Origin: Nemertoderma westbladi
Lineage: Eukaryota; Xenacoelomorpha; Nemertodermatida; Nemertodermatidae
Direction of reading: 5' to 3'
NCBI GenBank assembly: GCA_032718475.1
Contig: JAUCBJ010000812.1
Location: forward strand, 1 to 64,000
DNA length: 64,000 bases
Within the stretch, counting starts at the first letter, position 1. Each line of letters begins with the position of its first letter. The translations under genes were made by a program, and so were the position numbers. The notes under the pieces were generated by a model. The model saw only the letters and a program-made list of their open reading frames with translations, searched no databases and was not told the DNA's origin. Shown one piece after another: positions 33,048-43,479 of the stretch.

Positions 33048-35069
33048 CAGGCCCGTATGGTGATCATAATATCTGGGGGGGCAGAGGCCAAATCTGGGGG
33101 GGCAAACCCATAACTGGGATTTGGGGAGCATACAAAAAAGTGAGAGTTAATTTAGTACATAAAGTAAAATCAATATTGTTGAAAGGTGTGTGGGGCGAGC
33201 CACGAAGTCGGCGGAGCCTAGGCGAATTGACACTGTTAAGGAGAATGTCAATAATGTCAAATAGTTGTTGACGTAACTATTTTGACATTAAATAACTTTG
33301 TCAGATTTAAAGCTGTCGAATTGAAAATTTGGAGGCATAAATATGTCCAAAACTTGACATTATTTAGCGACTTTTGACCCCAACAGTTCAACAGTCTCCC
33401 GCTAGATGGCTACATGTCTAAGCATTAAATGTCCTCCCATTTCTTTGCTTTTAATCCGTTTAACCTGAAACTTGTCAGAATTGTACTCGACCATTAGCTG
33501 TGCCATTTAAACATTTTCTGAGGTCTTAACCCTTCGTTTCTCAAACAGATGATTCCTTTGAGGTCAATTTTGACCTCAGGTAAATGAGAGGGTTGGGGTG
33601 GTCCAAAAAACTTGTTGTCGAATTTAAACTCAGTTTGCACATCAGATATCATAAAATGAGCCCAAACTTCGATAGATACCAACATTTTGATTTGGGGATG
33701 ACAGGAAATATTCCCACAGGCACATGGCCAGTTCCCGTCCTTGGCGCAAGTGAGTCATATTCCCCATTTTTCTGATGATCAACTTCTATTATTCCTACTG
33801 CATTGATATTTATGCTCAATAGAACAGCAATGACAGATTTAGTTGGCGTAGACACCGTCAAAACAAGCATAGAGCGAATAGTTTTTGAGATATTGCAGAT
33901 AATGTGAAGTCAGGCACAAGTCAAAATTAGCGCCTTGATGCGATATTGACAAATACCTGACAAATATCTCAAACACTATTCGCTCAATGCTTGTTTTGAA
34001 GGTGTCTACAACAACTAAATCGGTCATTGCGGTTCTAAATGAGTATAATATCAATGCAGTACGAATACTAGAGGTTGATCATCACAAAAATGGGGAATAT
34101 GATTCACTTGTGCCAAGGGTGGGAACTGGCCATGCGCATTTGGGAATATTTCCTTTCATCCCCAAATCAAAATTTTGGTATCTATCTAAGTTTGGGCCCA
34201 TTTGATGACATCTGATTTGCAAACTGAGTTGAAATTCAAAAAAAGTTTTTCGTTGATATTGAATGGTACAGATACAAAACACGATGAGGTGAAATTTGAC
34301 CTCAATGTCAATATGTGTAGGGCCCTATAAATTGTAAAATTGAATAGACCCCCTTGCAAATTTTTACATTTTTGTTTTTCTAATTGAGAAGTACTATCAA
34401 ATAATAAATGTCACAAAATTTCGAGATAAAATATCAATGTGTGATAAAATTGTGTAAGTTTAAATCTTCGATGGGTCAAAAATGACCTCAAAGAGAGCAC
34501 AAGGGTTAAATCGACTGCAGTTTTCAAGCCTGGTTCTAGGCTGGTGTAAAGTGATCAAGGGCATCTAATTCGATTTTGCTTATTTTTCTTTCAAGATTAC
34601 ACTTACTTAAGTTTATATCACGTGCTGCGCGAAGGACCCACTTCAGGTATAATATGGTTAAGGTTAAGTTACAACAAATTATAGCTATGGATACCAGCGC
34701 AACCCTCAGCGCCAAGCCTTTTAGCTGCGAGCTGGCTCCCAAACTACAAGCAAATAAGCAATGGGTCAACAACAAACAACCCCTCCACCCTGGTAGCCAA
34801 GAACCTAGAGCTTTCGAGTATTTTTAGTAATTACAGGTACATTAGGTAGGTATAATGTCATGTAGTTATAGAATTGGACCAAATTGAATGGTGGGGAGTC
34901 AGGTCAGGTCAGTGGGCAGGTGTATGTGAATCCAATAATATTGATTACCAACAATATTATTATTAATTAATTGTGAACAAGGCGAGTAAACAATATATGG
35001 CTGGGGGGTACAGTGGGACTTCTCTGGGGGGGCAGTGCCCCCAAAGCCCCCCCGCACGATACGGGCCTG
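33048..35069. mobile_element. hAT-type non-autonomous element (2.0 kb)
   Basis: Ends CAGGCCCGTAT and ATACGGGCCTG with the 8-bp target duplication ATGATGAT (33040-33047 and 35070-35077). Subterminal G-rich blocks (GGGGGGGCAG) occur at both ends. The left third (33185-33525) matches 40568-41745 in inverse orientation, including one copy of the 146-bp monomer that is tandemly amplified there. No transposase is recognised. It is interrupted by the TTAA-flanked fold-back. Confidence 0.85.
33526..34509. mobile_element. piggyBac-type fold-back MITE nested in the hAT element
   Basis: TTAA (33526-33529) then CCCTTCGTTTCTC; the far end is GAGAGCACAAGGG then TTAA (34506-34509). The body is one long hairpin: arms of about 33600-33910 and 33925-34240 are inverted copies (for example ATGAGCCCAAACTTCGATAG against CTATCTAAGTTTGGGCCCAT). 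GAGGTCA...TTTTGACC lies inside both ends. Small frames on both strands mirror each other because of the hairpin. Length is 976 bp without TTAA. Confidence 0.85.
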
Positions 35070-35233
35070 ATGATGATATTTATGTATTGGTATGAATTTC
35101 ATTAACTTTTCCTGGAATTTAATTGGCTTTCTGATGGTGACAGAGTTTTTTTTTCATTATTTATACTTTTTGTGCTATGGTACGGCCTGGCTGAATTCTG
35201 TCAGTTAATACATTTTTTTATGTATTTTTAGCT

Positions 35234-35590
35234 ATTTATTGGTCGACCAATAATTATTTTTTGGTCGACCAATAATTATTTTTTGGTCGGCCAATAATTA
35301 TTTAACAAAAGTATGTTGTAATAAGTTTAGAAAGCTCCACTATCTTCTACAAGGTTTGCCAGGCTGTAATTACTACAGTACAGAATGAAATACAGTAATG
35401 GTAATTATAACAAGTAGTGAGAGAGACAGGATGGAATAATTGAAGCCCAAGTGGGTCTTGGTATGTAATGAATGCCTCAATGTAATCCCTAGATATTAAA
35501 TTTCCCTCCAATCAATATCTTATCCAATAATTGGTAAAAAAGCGAATTATTGGACGACCAAAAAATAATTATTGGTCGAGTAATAAATTA
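35234..35590. mobile_element. Inverted-repeat element with GGTCGACC motifs
   Basis: Left end TTATTGGTCGACCAATAATT, repeated as a 27-bp tandem about three times (35236-35302). The right end (35545-35590) is its inverse (GACCAAAAAATAATTATTGG, then TCGAGTAATAAA). Length is about 360 bp with no coding capacity. Boundaries are approximate. Confidence 0.6.
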
Positions 35591-35667
35591 CAAAAAATAC
35601 CGAAAAAAATCTTACTTTTTCATGACATAGTCTCAATATTTTATTGATACTGTAATTTTTTATTAGC

Positions 35668-36009
35668 CAACAGCGTTGGCCTACACAGTCGGCCTACACA
35701 GTCGGCCTACATAGTTGGCCTACACAGTGGGCCTACACACAGTTGGCCTACACAGTCGGCCTACACAGTCGGCCTACCCTACACAGTCGGCCTACACAGT
35801 TGGCCTACACAGTTGGCCTACACAGTTGGCCTACACAGTTGGCCTACACAGTCGGCCTACCCTACACAGTCGGCCTACACAGTTGGCCTACACAGTTGGC
35901 CTACACAGTTGGCCTACACAGTTGGCCTACACAGTCGGCCTACACAGTTGGCCTCACAGTTGGCCTACACAGTAGGCCTACACAGTCGGCCTACACAGTT
36001 GGCCTACTG
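35668..36009. repeat. 13-bp minisatellite array before protocadherin exon 2
   Basis: About 25 units of TTGGCCTACACAG or its C variant, with a few GGCCTACCCTACACAG insertions. A 13-bp period leaves frames open with 13-residue repeats; these are not genes, though one frame happens to be continuous with exon 2. It ends 37 bases from the splice acceptor. Confidence 0.95.
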
Positions 36010-36046
36010 AGTTGGTTTAATTACATGAAATATTTAATTTTTCCAG

Positions 36047-36618
36047 GAAGTTCTTTTCAACGAGACCAACCGGATGGTACAGACGATGACGTCACGCACC
36101 CGACCGCGAGCGATTCGAACGGAAACCGACGGTTCGCCTTCGCTTCCTCTTCTATTAAATCGACGTGGACGGAACACTCGGCAGTCCCGTGGGCCGCCCA
36201 CTACCGGCCCCCCTCGACTCCCTGGGGGGCGGTAGTGGGCGGCACCCGAGTGGTCGCCGCCTGCAGTCCCGAGATCCCGGCTAAACGGGCCGCGTTGCCG
36301 GAGCAACAACGAGCGACGACCCCGGTAAACTCTCGACGACGACGGATGTCCGCCGGAGCGAGTTTACCTTCTATTCCCTCGGGGACCGTCGCCGGGGTTA
36401 AACGACGCCCCGAACCGATGACTAACGCGTCCTGGGCTCTACCGGAAGTAAACACCTTCCAGCCAATAGCGACCCCCAGGAATGACGTCATGGATTCTAC
36501 ACAGGATGACGTTTCAGTAGTTGGCAGCGCCCCGCGTGAACATCGTCATAAAAAACGTTGCTATAGCTACACAAATCTAAACTCTGGAGCACACCACCCA
36601 AGGGACCCTGTTTCGTAA
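36047..36618 (+). CDS. Protocadherin, exon 2 (cytoplasmic tail)
   Basis: Acceptor TTTTTCCAG (ending 36046); the two bases GA complete the codon left by exon 1 (Gly). It encodes 190 residues starting GSSFQRDQPDGTDDDVTHPT and ending HHPRDPVS before TAA (36616-36618). The total protein is 1,165 residues. The exon is conspicuously GC-rich compared with its surroundings. It is Pro/Ser/Arg-rich and probably disordered, with basic clusters (NSRRRRMSA, EHRHKKR). No known cytoplasmic motif is recognised. In-phase joining, base composition and the strong acceptor support it; whether other isoform exons lie downstream is unknown. Confidence 0.85.
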
Positions 36619-36702
36619 TTTTGGTTTATTCATATTTGGTACTTTTTGTAATTATTGCTTTGTGCTGATATTTACCATACTAACTGTACCTCTAAAGACT
36701 TA

Positions 36703-36750
36703 GGGGGGGGGGGGGGGGGGGGGGTGTCGCGGTAACTAATTTACAATAAA
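36703..36750 (+). terminator. Protocadherin 3' UTR: poly-G run and AATAAA signal
   Basis: A 22-base poly-G run at 36703-36724, then AATAAA at 36745-36750, 127 bases after the stop codon. This is the likely cleavage and polyadenylation signal. Confidence 0.6.
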
Positions 36751-36766
36751 TACTGTTGCTTCTCTG

Positions 36767-36900
36767 TAAAGTAGCACTTTACCTTATAGTATGCTTATCT
36801 GAGTTGTTTGTTACACAAACGAACGAAGGTAGGGAGTGAAAATAAAGGTATACGAGGTTCAGAAAGCTTAATAAAAGCATTTTTTACAAGAATATATGTA
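36767..36900. repeat. Hairpin-type dispersed repeat, second clear copy
   Basis: Same motif order as 7430-7560: GTAAAGTAGCACTTTAC, TATCTGAGTTGTTTG, TTACACAAACGAACGAA, GGGAGTGAAAATAA, CGAGGTTCAGAA. Confidence 0.6.
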
Positions 36901-37360
36901 GATTTAATCGAAAATTGTAGTTGAAAGTTGTTTAAATTTTTTTATTTTAGAGCCCTTAGTCTGATTTTTGTTTTTTAGGATTGGTTGTTAACTCGGTAAA
37001 AACAGTAGGTGTGAAGCTGAAGTTGGACTATTTACACTTTAATTTGGACATCACTTCATACAGTAGGAACTGTATACTTTGTTATGACTAAAATTAACAA
37101 ATCATAATTATTATTTATAACGTATTAATGTATTTTATTGTTATTGGGTTTGTTTATTATTTTTAGTGTTATTACCTACATTATCTATATTTAAATTTTA
37201 TATTTTTGTGATTACTAAAAACTATGTGCTTTTCGATTTTATAGTGCAATTTTTTAATTTATCAGCTAATAAAACCCACAAACAAAAGCAAATTAGGAGT
37301 AGACGCTTTACGGATGGCAGAAGGCAGACAGCCTACAAACAGACACCCGCCATATACATG

Positions 37361-37570
37361 TTAAGCGAAAGGAGCAGGTTGCAGTGACAAGTTATTATAA
37401 CCAAAACAATACGCGATTGTCAGGATTGCAGGTTACAGTTTCATTTGTGTTACTAATAACAGTTGTCGGTTGTCTGCAGTCGGTTGTCTGGTGTCGGTGT
37501 CTGCAGTCGGTTGTCGGCTGTCTGGTGTCGGTGTCTGCAGTCGGTTGTCGGCTGTTGGTGCCGGCGTAAG
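37361..37570 (+). mobile_element. TTAA-type element fragment with core sequence and GTCGGTTGTC repeats
   Basis: TTAA (37361-37364) then GCGAAAGGAGCAGGTT, matching the ends of the family at 3518-3650 and the inner arms at 43559. The core is at 37375-37438. It is followed by a degenerate minisatellite built from GTCGGTTGTC and GTGTCTGCA (about 37465-37560); the same GTCGGTTGTC repeat lies inside the 43480-44560 element. The right end is not defined. Confidence 0.55.
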
Positions 37571-37830
37571 TAGCTATAAAAGACTTACAATTTAATTTCT
37601 TTCTTTTATATTGTATGAGACGCCCTACGTTATAATTCTAAACACAAATAAACAAAGGGTTTATTATTTATTGATAGTGAATTGACAGTATCATAAAGTC
37701 TGTTATCTGTTATGAACAATTTCTCATTGGAATGCAATGTGAACGCACGCTGGCGTATAATAATCAACCATATCTACTGTACAGTAGTATAATTTATTTA
37801 CTAACAATGATATCTTGTGAATAGAATTGA
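37571..37830. other. Spacer with minus-strand polyadenylation signal
   Basis: AT-rich. TTTATT at 37793-37798 reads AATAAA on the minus strand, 33 bases beyond the stop of the minus-strand exon at 37831. Confidence 0.5.
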
Positions 37831-37973
37831 TTAAGCGACAAATGAATCATGAGACTCAGAAACCATCTGCTCCGTTCTCTCCAAACTCTTCAACTCCGTA
37901 GAAGCAGATCGATTCCTGTGAAGGCTGTACAAACTCTCCTCTATTTGCCTTAGCTTACTCTTGGCTAACTCCC
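37831..37973 (-). CDS. Probable terminal exon of an unidentified minus-strand gene
   Basis: Reading the minus strand, the acceptor TTAATGAACAG precedes an open frame of 46 codons and TAA (37833-37831): it starts ELAKSKLRQIEESLYSLHRN and ends SESHDSFVA. The composition is strongly protein-like: alternating charged and Leu/Ile residues suggesting an amphipathic or coiled-coil helix, then a Ser/Glu-rich tail. The sequence is less AT-rich than its flanks, and a minus-strand AATAAA follows the stop by 33 bases. I do not recognise the family. Upstream exons would lie to the right; none was found with confidence. There is no ATG, so it would escape ORF searches that require a start. Confidence 0.55.
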
Positions 37974-39279
37974 CTGTTCATTAAATTAAACCCATCAATA
38001 TTAATAATAATACTTGTGTGTCGGTAGATGGTACTGCATTACTCTCTCGCCGTCGTCGTCGCCACAATAATGATGGTACTGCTACTGCGCCATTCCAGGG
38101 CAAACCTAATAATACTGAGTTGAGTTGTCATTGAAATGTCGTTTGGGAAATTGAATTCTATTTTAGGCCTATTGTTGCACACTACTTTCATATTATAATA
38201 AACCTTTGTATTTGTGGATGCAGCGATGTCTGTAATCTGAGAACACTTTTTATTTGAGCAAAGACTAAATAAAACGCAGCTGTTTCGTGAGCTATTATTT
38301 GAATTATAATGATTTTTGAGCAGATAATTTAAGTTTACATACTGGGCAAGCTACAATAAATTTATTACTATAAACAATGTTAGAATTAGGCATTATAGGT
38401 ATACGAGGTGGTTTCTAAAAAGTGGTATCATCAATGAAAATTACAAAGTTCATCAGTGTACTAGTGATCAAAGACAATTAGCTAAAGATTATTATAGATC
38501 TTTTTCAAGTGCGGTTCAAATTCTCGTACAATTAAAAGATTTGACCGAACTATAGTCCCCCTACTACAATTAGAATAACTTTATTATATTATACAGTAAA
38601 CTTTACATACAGTTCCATTATTTTTTTCCCGTCTTCCAGACTCTTTTAAAAATATAAAATGTATCATGCATACATAATAAGAGAGCAAAATTCTGGTGGG
38701 GAATTCAAATTAAATAGCAAACAGTCTTTACAAGGTATGTAAACATTACTTCAGTTCCATAATTAATTAGTTTGTAGCCCTGGTTTATTTTAAAGGGATT
38801 ATTACAGTAGGCCTGGCCTACCCATTATACCTATTGCCAAGATAAACAGACCAAATGTTAAGTAAGCTTTACTCGTCTGGTACAAGTTGGAATTCGTATC
38901 GAAGCAAAGGGTATGTTGTTAAATGTTGGAATAATTTACTAAGGATCAAATTCATTACAATTTTTACTAATTGATTTTGTAATGAGATACTGAGAAAAAT
39001 ATATATGGCCTAAAGTAGTTAGTTATACGGAGATCAAAACACTGCTGCTGTAGAGTACTTTGTATTAATGTATGTGTAGTATATTATTCAATAAATGTAA
39101 CAAATAATAAAATTCAGTTGATGAATAAAAATGTTTAAATACGCCGTGAAATAAAGTTAATTCAACGATTGGATACGGTCTGATACATATATGTCACAGC
39201 GTGAAATAAAGTAACATAATTCTTTCAGTTTGATTGTACCGTATTCCGTATTCTATAGTCACGCTGAGGTAGGTCTAAC
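37974..39279. other. Intergenic or intronic, nothing recognised
   Basis: No exon supported on either strand. 39025-39075 resembles the 3' half of the hairpin-type dispersed repeat. Confidence 0.45.
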
Positions 39280-39564
39280 CGCCCATGTGAAGAATTCCTG
39301 ACTTACTGCCGTTATATTTCACTTTGCAGTTACCCTCCATGTGAAGAATACAAGGTTTTCACCAAAAACACAGATTACAGAAGGGCTGAATCTATCCAAA
39401 ACAATAAACGAATTAGTATATGTACATGTTATAAGACAGAAATAAGCGCTATAAAACACAAGATAAATAAAAGATAAATTAAAAAAAATACAAATTCTTC
39501 ATATATGAAAATTACAACAAAAAGTCGACTGAATAGTGAAATCCTGGTATTATTCACATGTGCG
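39280..39564. mobile_element. hAT-type MITE, diverged copy (285 bp)
   Basis: CGCCCATGTGAAGAAT at the left and CTGGTATTATTCACATGTGCG at the right. Flanking octamers GGTCTAAC and GGCCAAAC agree at 6 of 8 positions, a decayed target duplication. It is collinear with 28251-28529, including the core sequence (39371-39431). Confidence 0.85.
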
Positions 39565-40470
39565 GGCCAAACTTTAAGTCATTCATCAAAAACTATCTCG
39601 TTACCGGTACTGTAACTTGCGGTACTGGTTCTGTGATTTTAAATTAATAAAACTTCAAAACTTAAAAATAAAACTTCATATTCGATTTATATAAAGTACC
39701 TGTATTTCACTTTCAATGTCTCGTTACATATTTCACTCGCTTAGCTCGTTCGTGGAAATATTCCTACCCGAGCTGGCGTGAAATACATTGCTACTTTATT
39801 TAAATAGAATAAATAGAATATATAGTCACTTATTTACACCATTGGGTGTAAAGGCCACTAAAAAGTGCACTGTTCAGCTTTTATAACCTTTATATATATT
39901 TATGTAAACCTGCCTCGCTGCGCTCACTCGTTAGATATTATATACACTCGTGTCATAACGCTGAAAAGGGCTACTTTTCACACAATGATGTATAAAGTTA
40001 TATTGTTGAATAAACTTACTGTAGAATAACAACTTGTAATATGACTCTATACCATCACTAAAATACAAATTACAAATCTCAGAGGCAATTATTGTAGGTT
40101 TTCATGCCCAAAGGGTATTGAGTAGAAAGCAATGCAAACTGCATGGCCTTGGTATTTGTATATGCCGTAGTGTATATTATCAATGGTATACTATTTCAAA
40201 CTTTCTTCCTATCAAACTGTAGGTGCATTCAGTGGTGAACAAGGAACTAATGGCTGCCAAGGGAACAACGTTCACTCCGCAAGATAATTAGGTAAGCGGG
40301 GCATTATATACCATACAAGCGAAAATCTTATACGGCTTCAAAAGCCTTAATCCAAGGACGCCAGCTCTCTACCGCTAATTATCTTTCATATCGGAAAAGC
40401 CTTGTGTAATACTCTGTGACGGATACCCAACTCGTTTGTGTTTTGTGTAAAATGTATAAACCAACACGAA
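39565..40470. other. Spacer with hairpin-forming segments
   Basis: 39690-39800 forms an imperfect hairpin (TAAAGTACCTGTATTTCAC against GTGAAATACATTGCTACTTTA) and includes TCACTCGCTTAGCTCGTTCG, resembling the inverse of the hairpin-type dispersed repeat. No gene was seen in the rest. Confidence 0.45.
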
Positions 40471-40567
40471 GTGGGGCCTTCGCGCAGCACGTGAAATGAG
40501 TTAATGCTAAGTATCAACTCGAAAGGATTATAAAAACATAGGAGAAGATTTTCCCGGAAAACGTTAA

Positions 40568-41456
40568 CCCTCTAGCGGGAGACTGGGTAACTGAAGAAGG
40601 AAGGATTAGTTTCCCTACAAAGCCACATCCTATGGTCTATTACATATCTACCAAGTTTCCGATTGACGGATCATAAATAACGAAATGTTGGAAGGTTTTC
40701 ACTTTCATACATTTAGCCCTCTAGCGGCATATTAAAGAACTACGGATCGATCACCTTCCTCACAAAGACGAGGCATGTGGTCTAGTACATACCGGTACTG
40801 TATATTCCAAAATTCAGCTTAAATAGATTAAGATCAAGGAATTCGCAAAGGTTATCACTTTCCTACATGTCGCCCTCTAGCGGCAGACTCGAAAACTCCG
40901 GACCGATTACTGTCCACACAAAGACTTAGGATGTCTTCTAGTACATAAATGACAAGTTTCAGCGTAATCAGATCATAAACAACTAAATGGAAGAATAATT
41001 TCACATTCGGGACATTTCGCCCTCTAGCGGCAGACTGGAGAACTGCAGACAGATTAGCCTCCTTTGAAATTTACAGCTAATGGTCTAGTACATACTTCCC
41101 AAGTTTCAGCTTAAACGGATTAAAAGCAAAGAAATGGGTGGCCATTTAATGTTTAGACATGTGGCCCTCTAGCGGGAGACTGGAAAACTTCGGACCGATT
41201 ACAATCCACACAAAGACTCAGGATGTCATCTAGTACATATATGACAAGTTTCAGCGTAATCAGATCATAAACAACTAAATGGAAGAATAATTTCACATTC
41301 GGGACATTTCGCCCTCTAGCGGCAGACTGGAGAACTGCAGACAGATTAGCCTCCTTTGAAATTTACAGCTAATGGTCTAGTACATACTTCCCAAGTTTCA
41401 GCTTAAACGGCTTAAAAGCAAAGAAATGGGTGGCCATTTAATGTTTAGACATGTGG
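40568..41456. repeat. Tandem array of about 146-bp monomers (six)
   Basis: CCCTCTAGCGG recurs at 40568, 40717, 40873, 41020, 41165, 41312 and 41457 (spacings 149, 156, 147, 145, 147, 145). The last two monomers (41165-41456) repeat the previous two (40873-41164) almost exactly over 292 bp, a recent dimer duplication. Confidence 0.93.
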
Positions 41457-41589
41457 CCCTCTAGCGGGAGACCATTGCACTGATGGTGTCTGAAAGTCTC
41501 TCAAAAATCTCAACTTTTGCTCATATTGATACCTACAAATTTTCAACTTGGCAGCTTTAAATCCGACAAAGTTATTAGCATGTCAAAAT

Positions 41590-41660
41590 CGTAACGACGA
41601 CGACAACGACGACGACGACAACGACGACGACGACAACGACGACGAAGACGACGACGACAA
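41590..41660. repeat. Microsatellite (ACGACG/ACAACG)n
   Basis: CGACGACGACAACGACG-type repeat, where the related element at about 33275 has only GTTGTTGACGTAA. The Arg-rich minus-strand frame over it is a by-product. Confidence 0.9.
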
Positions 41661-41745
41661 CTATTTGCATAAATTGACCCACCCCCTAACAGTGTCAATT
41701 CGCTAAGGCTCCGCCAACTTCGTGGCTCGCCCCACTTTGTAATTA

Positions 41746-43479
41746 TATATAACATCAAAGTGGGCAGGAGAAAGGGGATTGCTTGATTGGAACGCCTCAA
41801 CTCGATTGTATGACAGGACTTCAGTTCTGAAACATACATTAAAGCATTACTAATTTATTTCCGGCTTTGTGAATTAAACCCCTTGTCACATAGACATTTT
41901 CAACTCAGAGTTTATCCTTCTAAATCTTGGATTACTTTACTATAATTTCTCGCTTCTCTATACTCCATAATTTAATGCAAGTCATCCAAAAGAAATCGAT
42001 TTTTCCCTTCTTTCATCTTAAATAACATAATTTGTTTTTTTTTCGGCTAAGAATGTCTAGTTCAATTTTACATAACAGCGTCTTAGTGATGAGAGCGAAA
42101 CAGTAATCGAGCTTAACATGCGAGTACCGCTATTGAAATAGTTGTCTTTCGGTCGGTCTATGTGACTGACCGTCTCTCTGCTTGTCGGTCTGTCTATCTC
42201 GCGGTCTGTTTTATGGCTAATATCTGAAGGCTAATAACTTAGATATATAAAATTAAGTTGTAAGATTATTGTTTATTTAATATACTATTATAGTTACAGT
42301 GTTCCAGCAACTCACTTTATCTGCATATTTTTTGACTAGCGAATTTCTTCTCTATTGTAAAGTGAACCAGCCACACCCTACGTGTTAATCTTTAGGATTT
42401 AACAAAGAAATCGTCAAAAGACTAAAGGTATTTTTTAAATTCCTTTGTTATCTTATTTTTCTTGACTCTTGAATTCATGTATTTTCGCGAACTATCTTAT
42501 TCATTCGCGCCTACTTGCCAAACATGTTTGTATCCATCGAATAATCAACTTATGCCTTCGTACAAAATAGTGAATCAATCTACTGTATGATAGCAAATTT
42601 ACAGTATCCTATATACATGCGAACGTTTCTATACTAAATATGTAATTTGGATGTTTGACTAGAGGATTTATTGTTTGAGTAAAATTGCAATAATACACAG
42701 TTTGAAACAAAGTGTAAGATATGATTCATTTGATATATGATTGGCATTCTAGTGAAAAACTTTAAAATATTGGAAAAATGAATAACTTTTTGCAAAATGT
42801 GGTTAATATTTACATTTAATAAGATACACAAAACAATAAATCATTCGACTTGCTTTGACGCAGATCATAAACCGCTCGATCTTAATAAAAAATACAATCG
42901 GCTAAATAAATTTAGCAAAGTGAATTAGCTGAAATGCAACCCAATCAATTTAACCTGCGTGAGTCACGTGGACACAATCAATCCGTCCAACGCCGGTATA
43001 TCAGGAAGTTATCACGCTTGAGAGAAAAACCGGAATAATTTTACTTTCACATTGGGATTACTGTTGTGTTGTAATTACGCCGCTCCATACAGTATCTCAT
43101 CTCAGCTACGGAAAGTCAGAGTTCTCTCTTGCCTTATAAAAAGCTAAAGCGAAATGATTAACCAGAGCCCATAACACCAAGAGTAATTGCACAGAAATCC
43201 CTCGCGCTAACAATCAAACTGCTAATCAAGAAGCTTCCTACCACTCACTCACCCTGCGGGCCAACACTTAACTAACAACGTCCACCCCTCCTGCGCGATT
43301 CGGTACCGGTACCGCAATCACACACCCAGGGGCTTCATTCACTCTCTCAAGATTAATTTGGACGCGCCTCTTTCGAGATTAGGTGTCAAAAATATTGCTG
43401 AAAGTAATTGTTATTGAAATCTTCTATAACATATTGTAGTGTACGTACAGTATACTGTATGTGGACTTAAATAGAGACA
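41746..43479. other. Intergenic or intronic, no gene recognised
   Basis: Mostly AT-rich. 42940-43380 is unique and noticeably richer in GC (for example CACGTGGACACAATCAATCC), with TATAAAAAG near 43135, but no frame or splice signal is convincing. Confidence 0.4.

Larger units (their letters stand above)
32826..36046 (+). other. Protocadherin intron with nested transposons
   Basis: 3.2-kb intron, GTAGGT to TTTTTCCAG. It contains a hAT-type element with an inner piggyBac-type fold-back, an inverted-repeat element (35234-35590), and a 13-bp minisatellite that ends 37 bases before the acceptor. Confidence 0.85.
40471..41745 (-). mobile_element. Diverged relative of the 33048 hAT element with expanded internal repeat
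   Basis: In inverse orientation it shares, in the same order, CTTCGCGCAGCACGTGA (compare 34618-34634), the 146-bp monomer (compare 33386-33525), TTTCAACTTGGCAGCTTTAAA (compare 33305-33335) and AACAGTGTCAATTCG...GGCTCGCCCCAC (compare 33195-33235). Terminal repeats are not found, so it is truncated or decayed. Confidence 0.75.

Noticed and set aside
33494-34282. Several 60-70 codon frames on both strands with mirrored sequences
   Set aside because: They are the two arms of a fold-back MITE; mirrored products follow from the inverted repeat.
35715-36010. Open frames over the GGCCTACACAGT repeat
   Set aside because: 13-bp minisatellite; the frame continuous with protocadherin exon 2 is cut by a good splice acceptor at 36046.
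41543-41839. 98-codon Arg-rich minus-strand frame
   Set aside because: Arg run comes from a (CGACGACAA)-type microsatellite in a transposon remnant.
43130-43145. TATAAAAAG as a promoter
   Set aside because: No initiator, exon or ORF follows on the plus strand; isolated match in AT-rich DNA.
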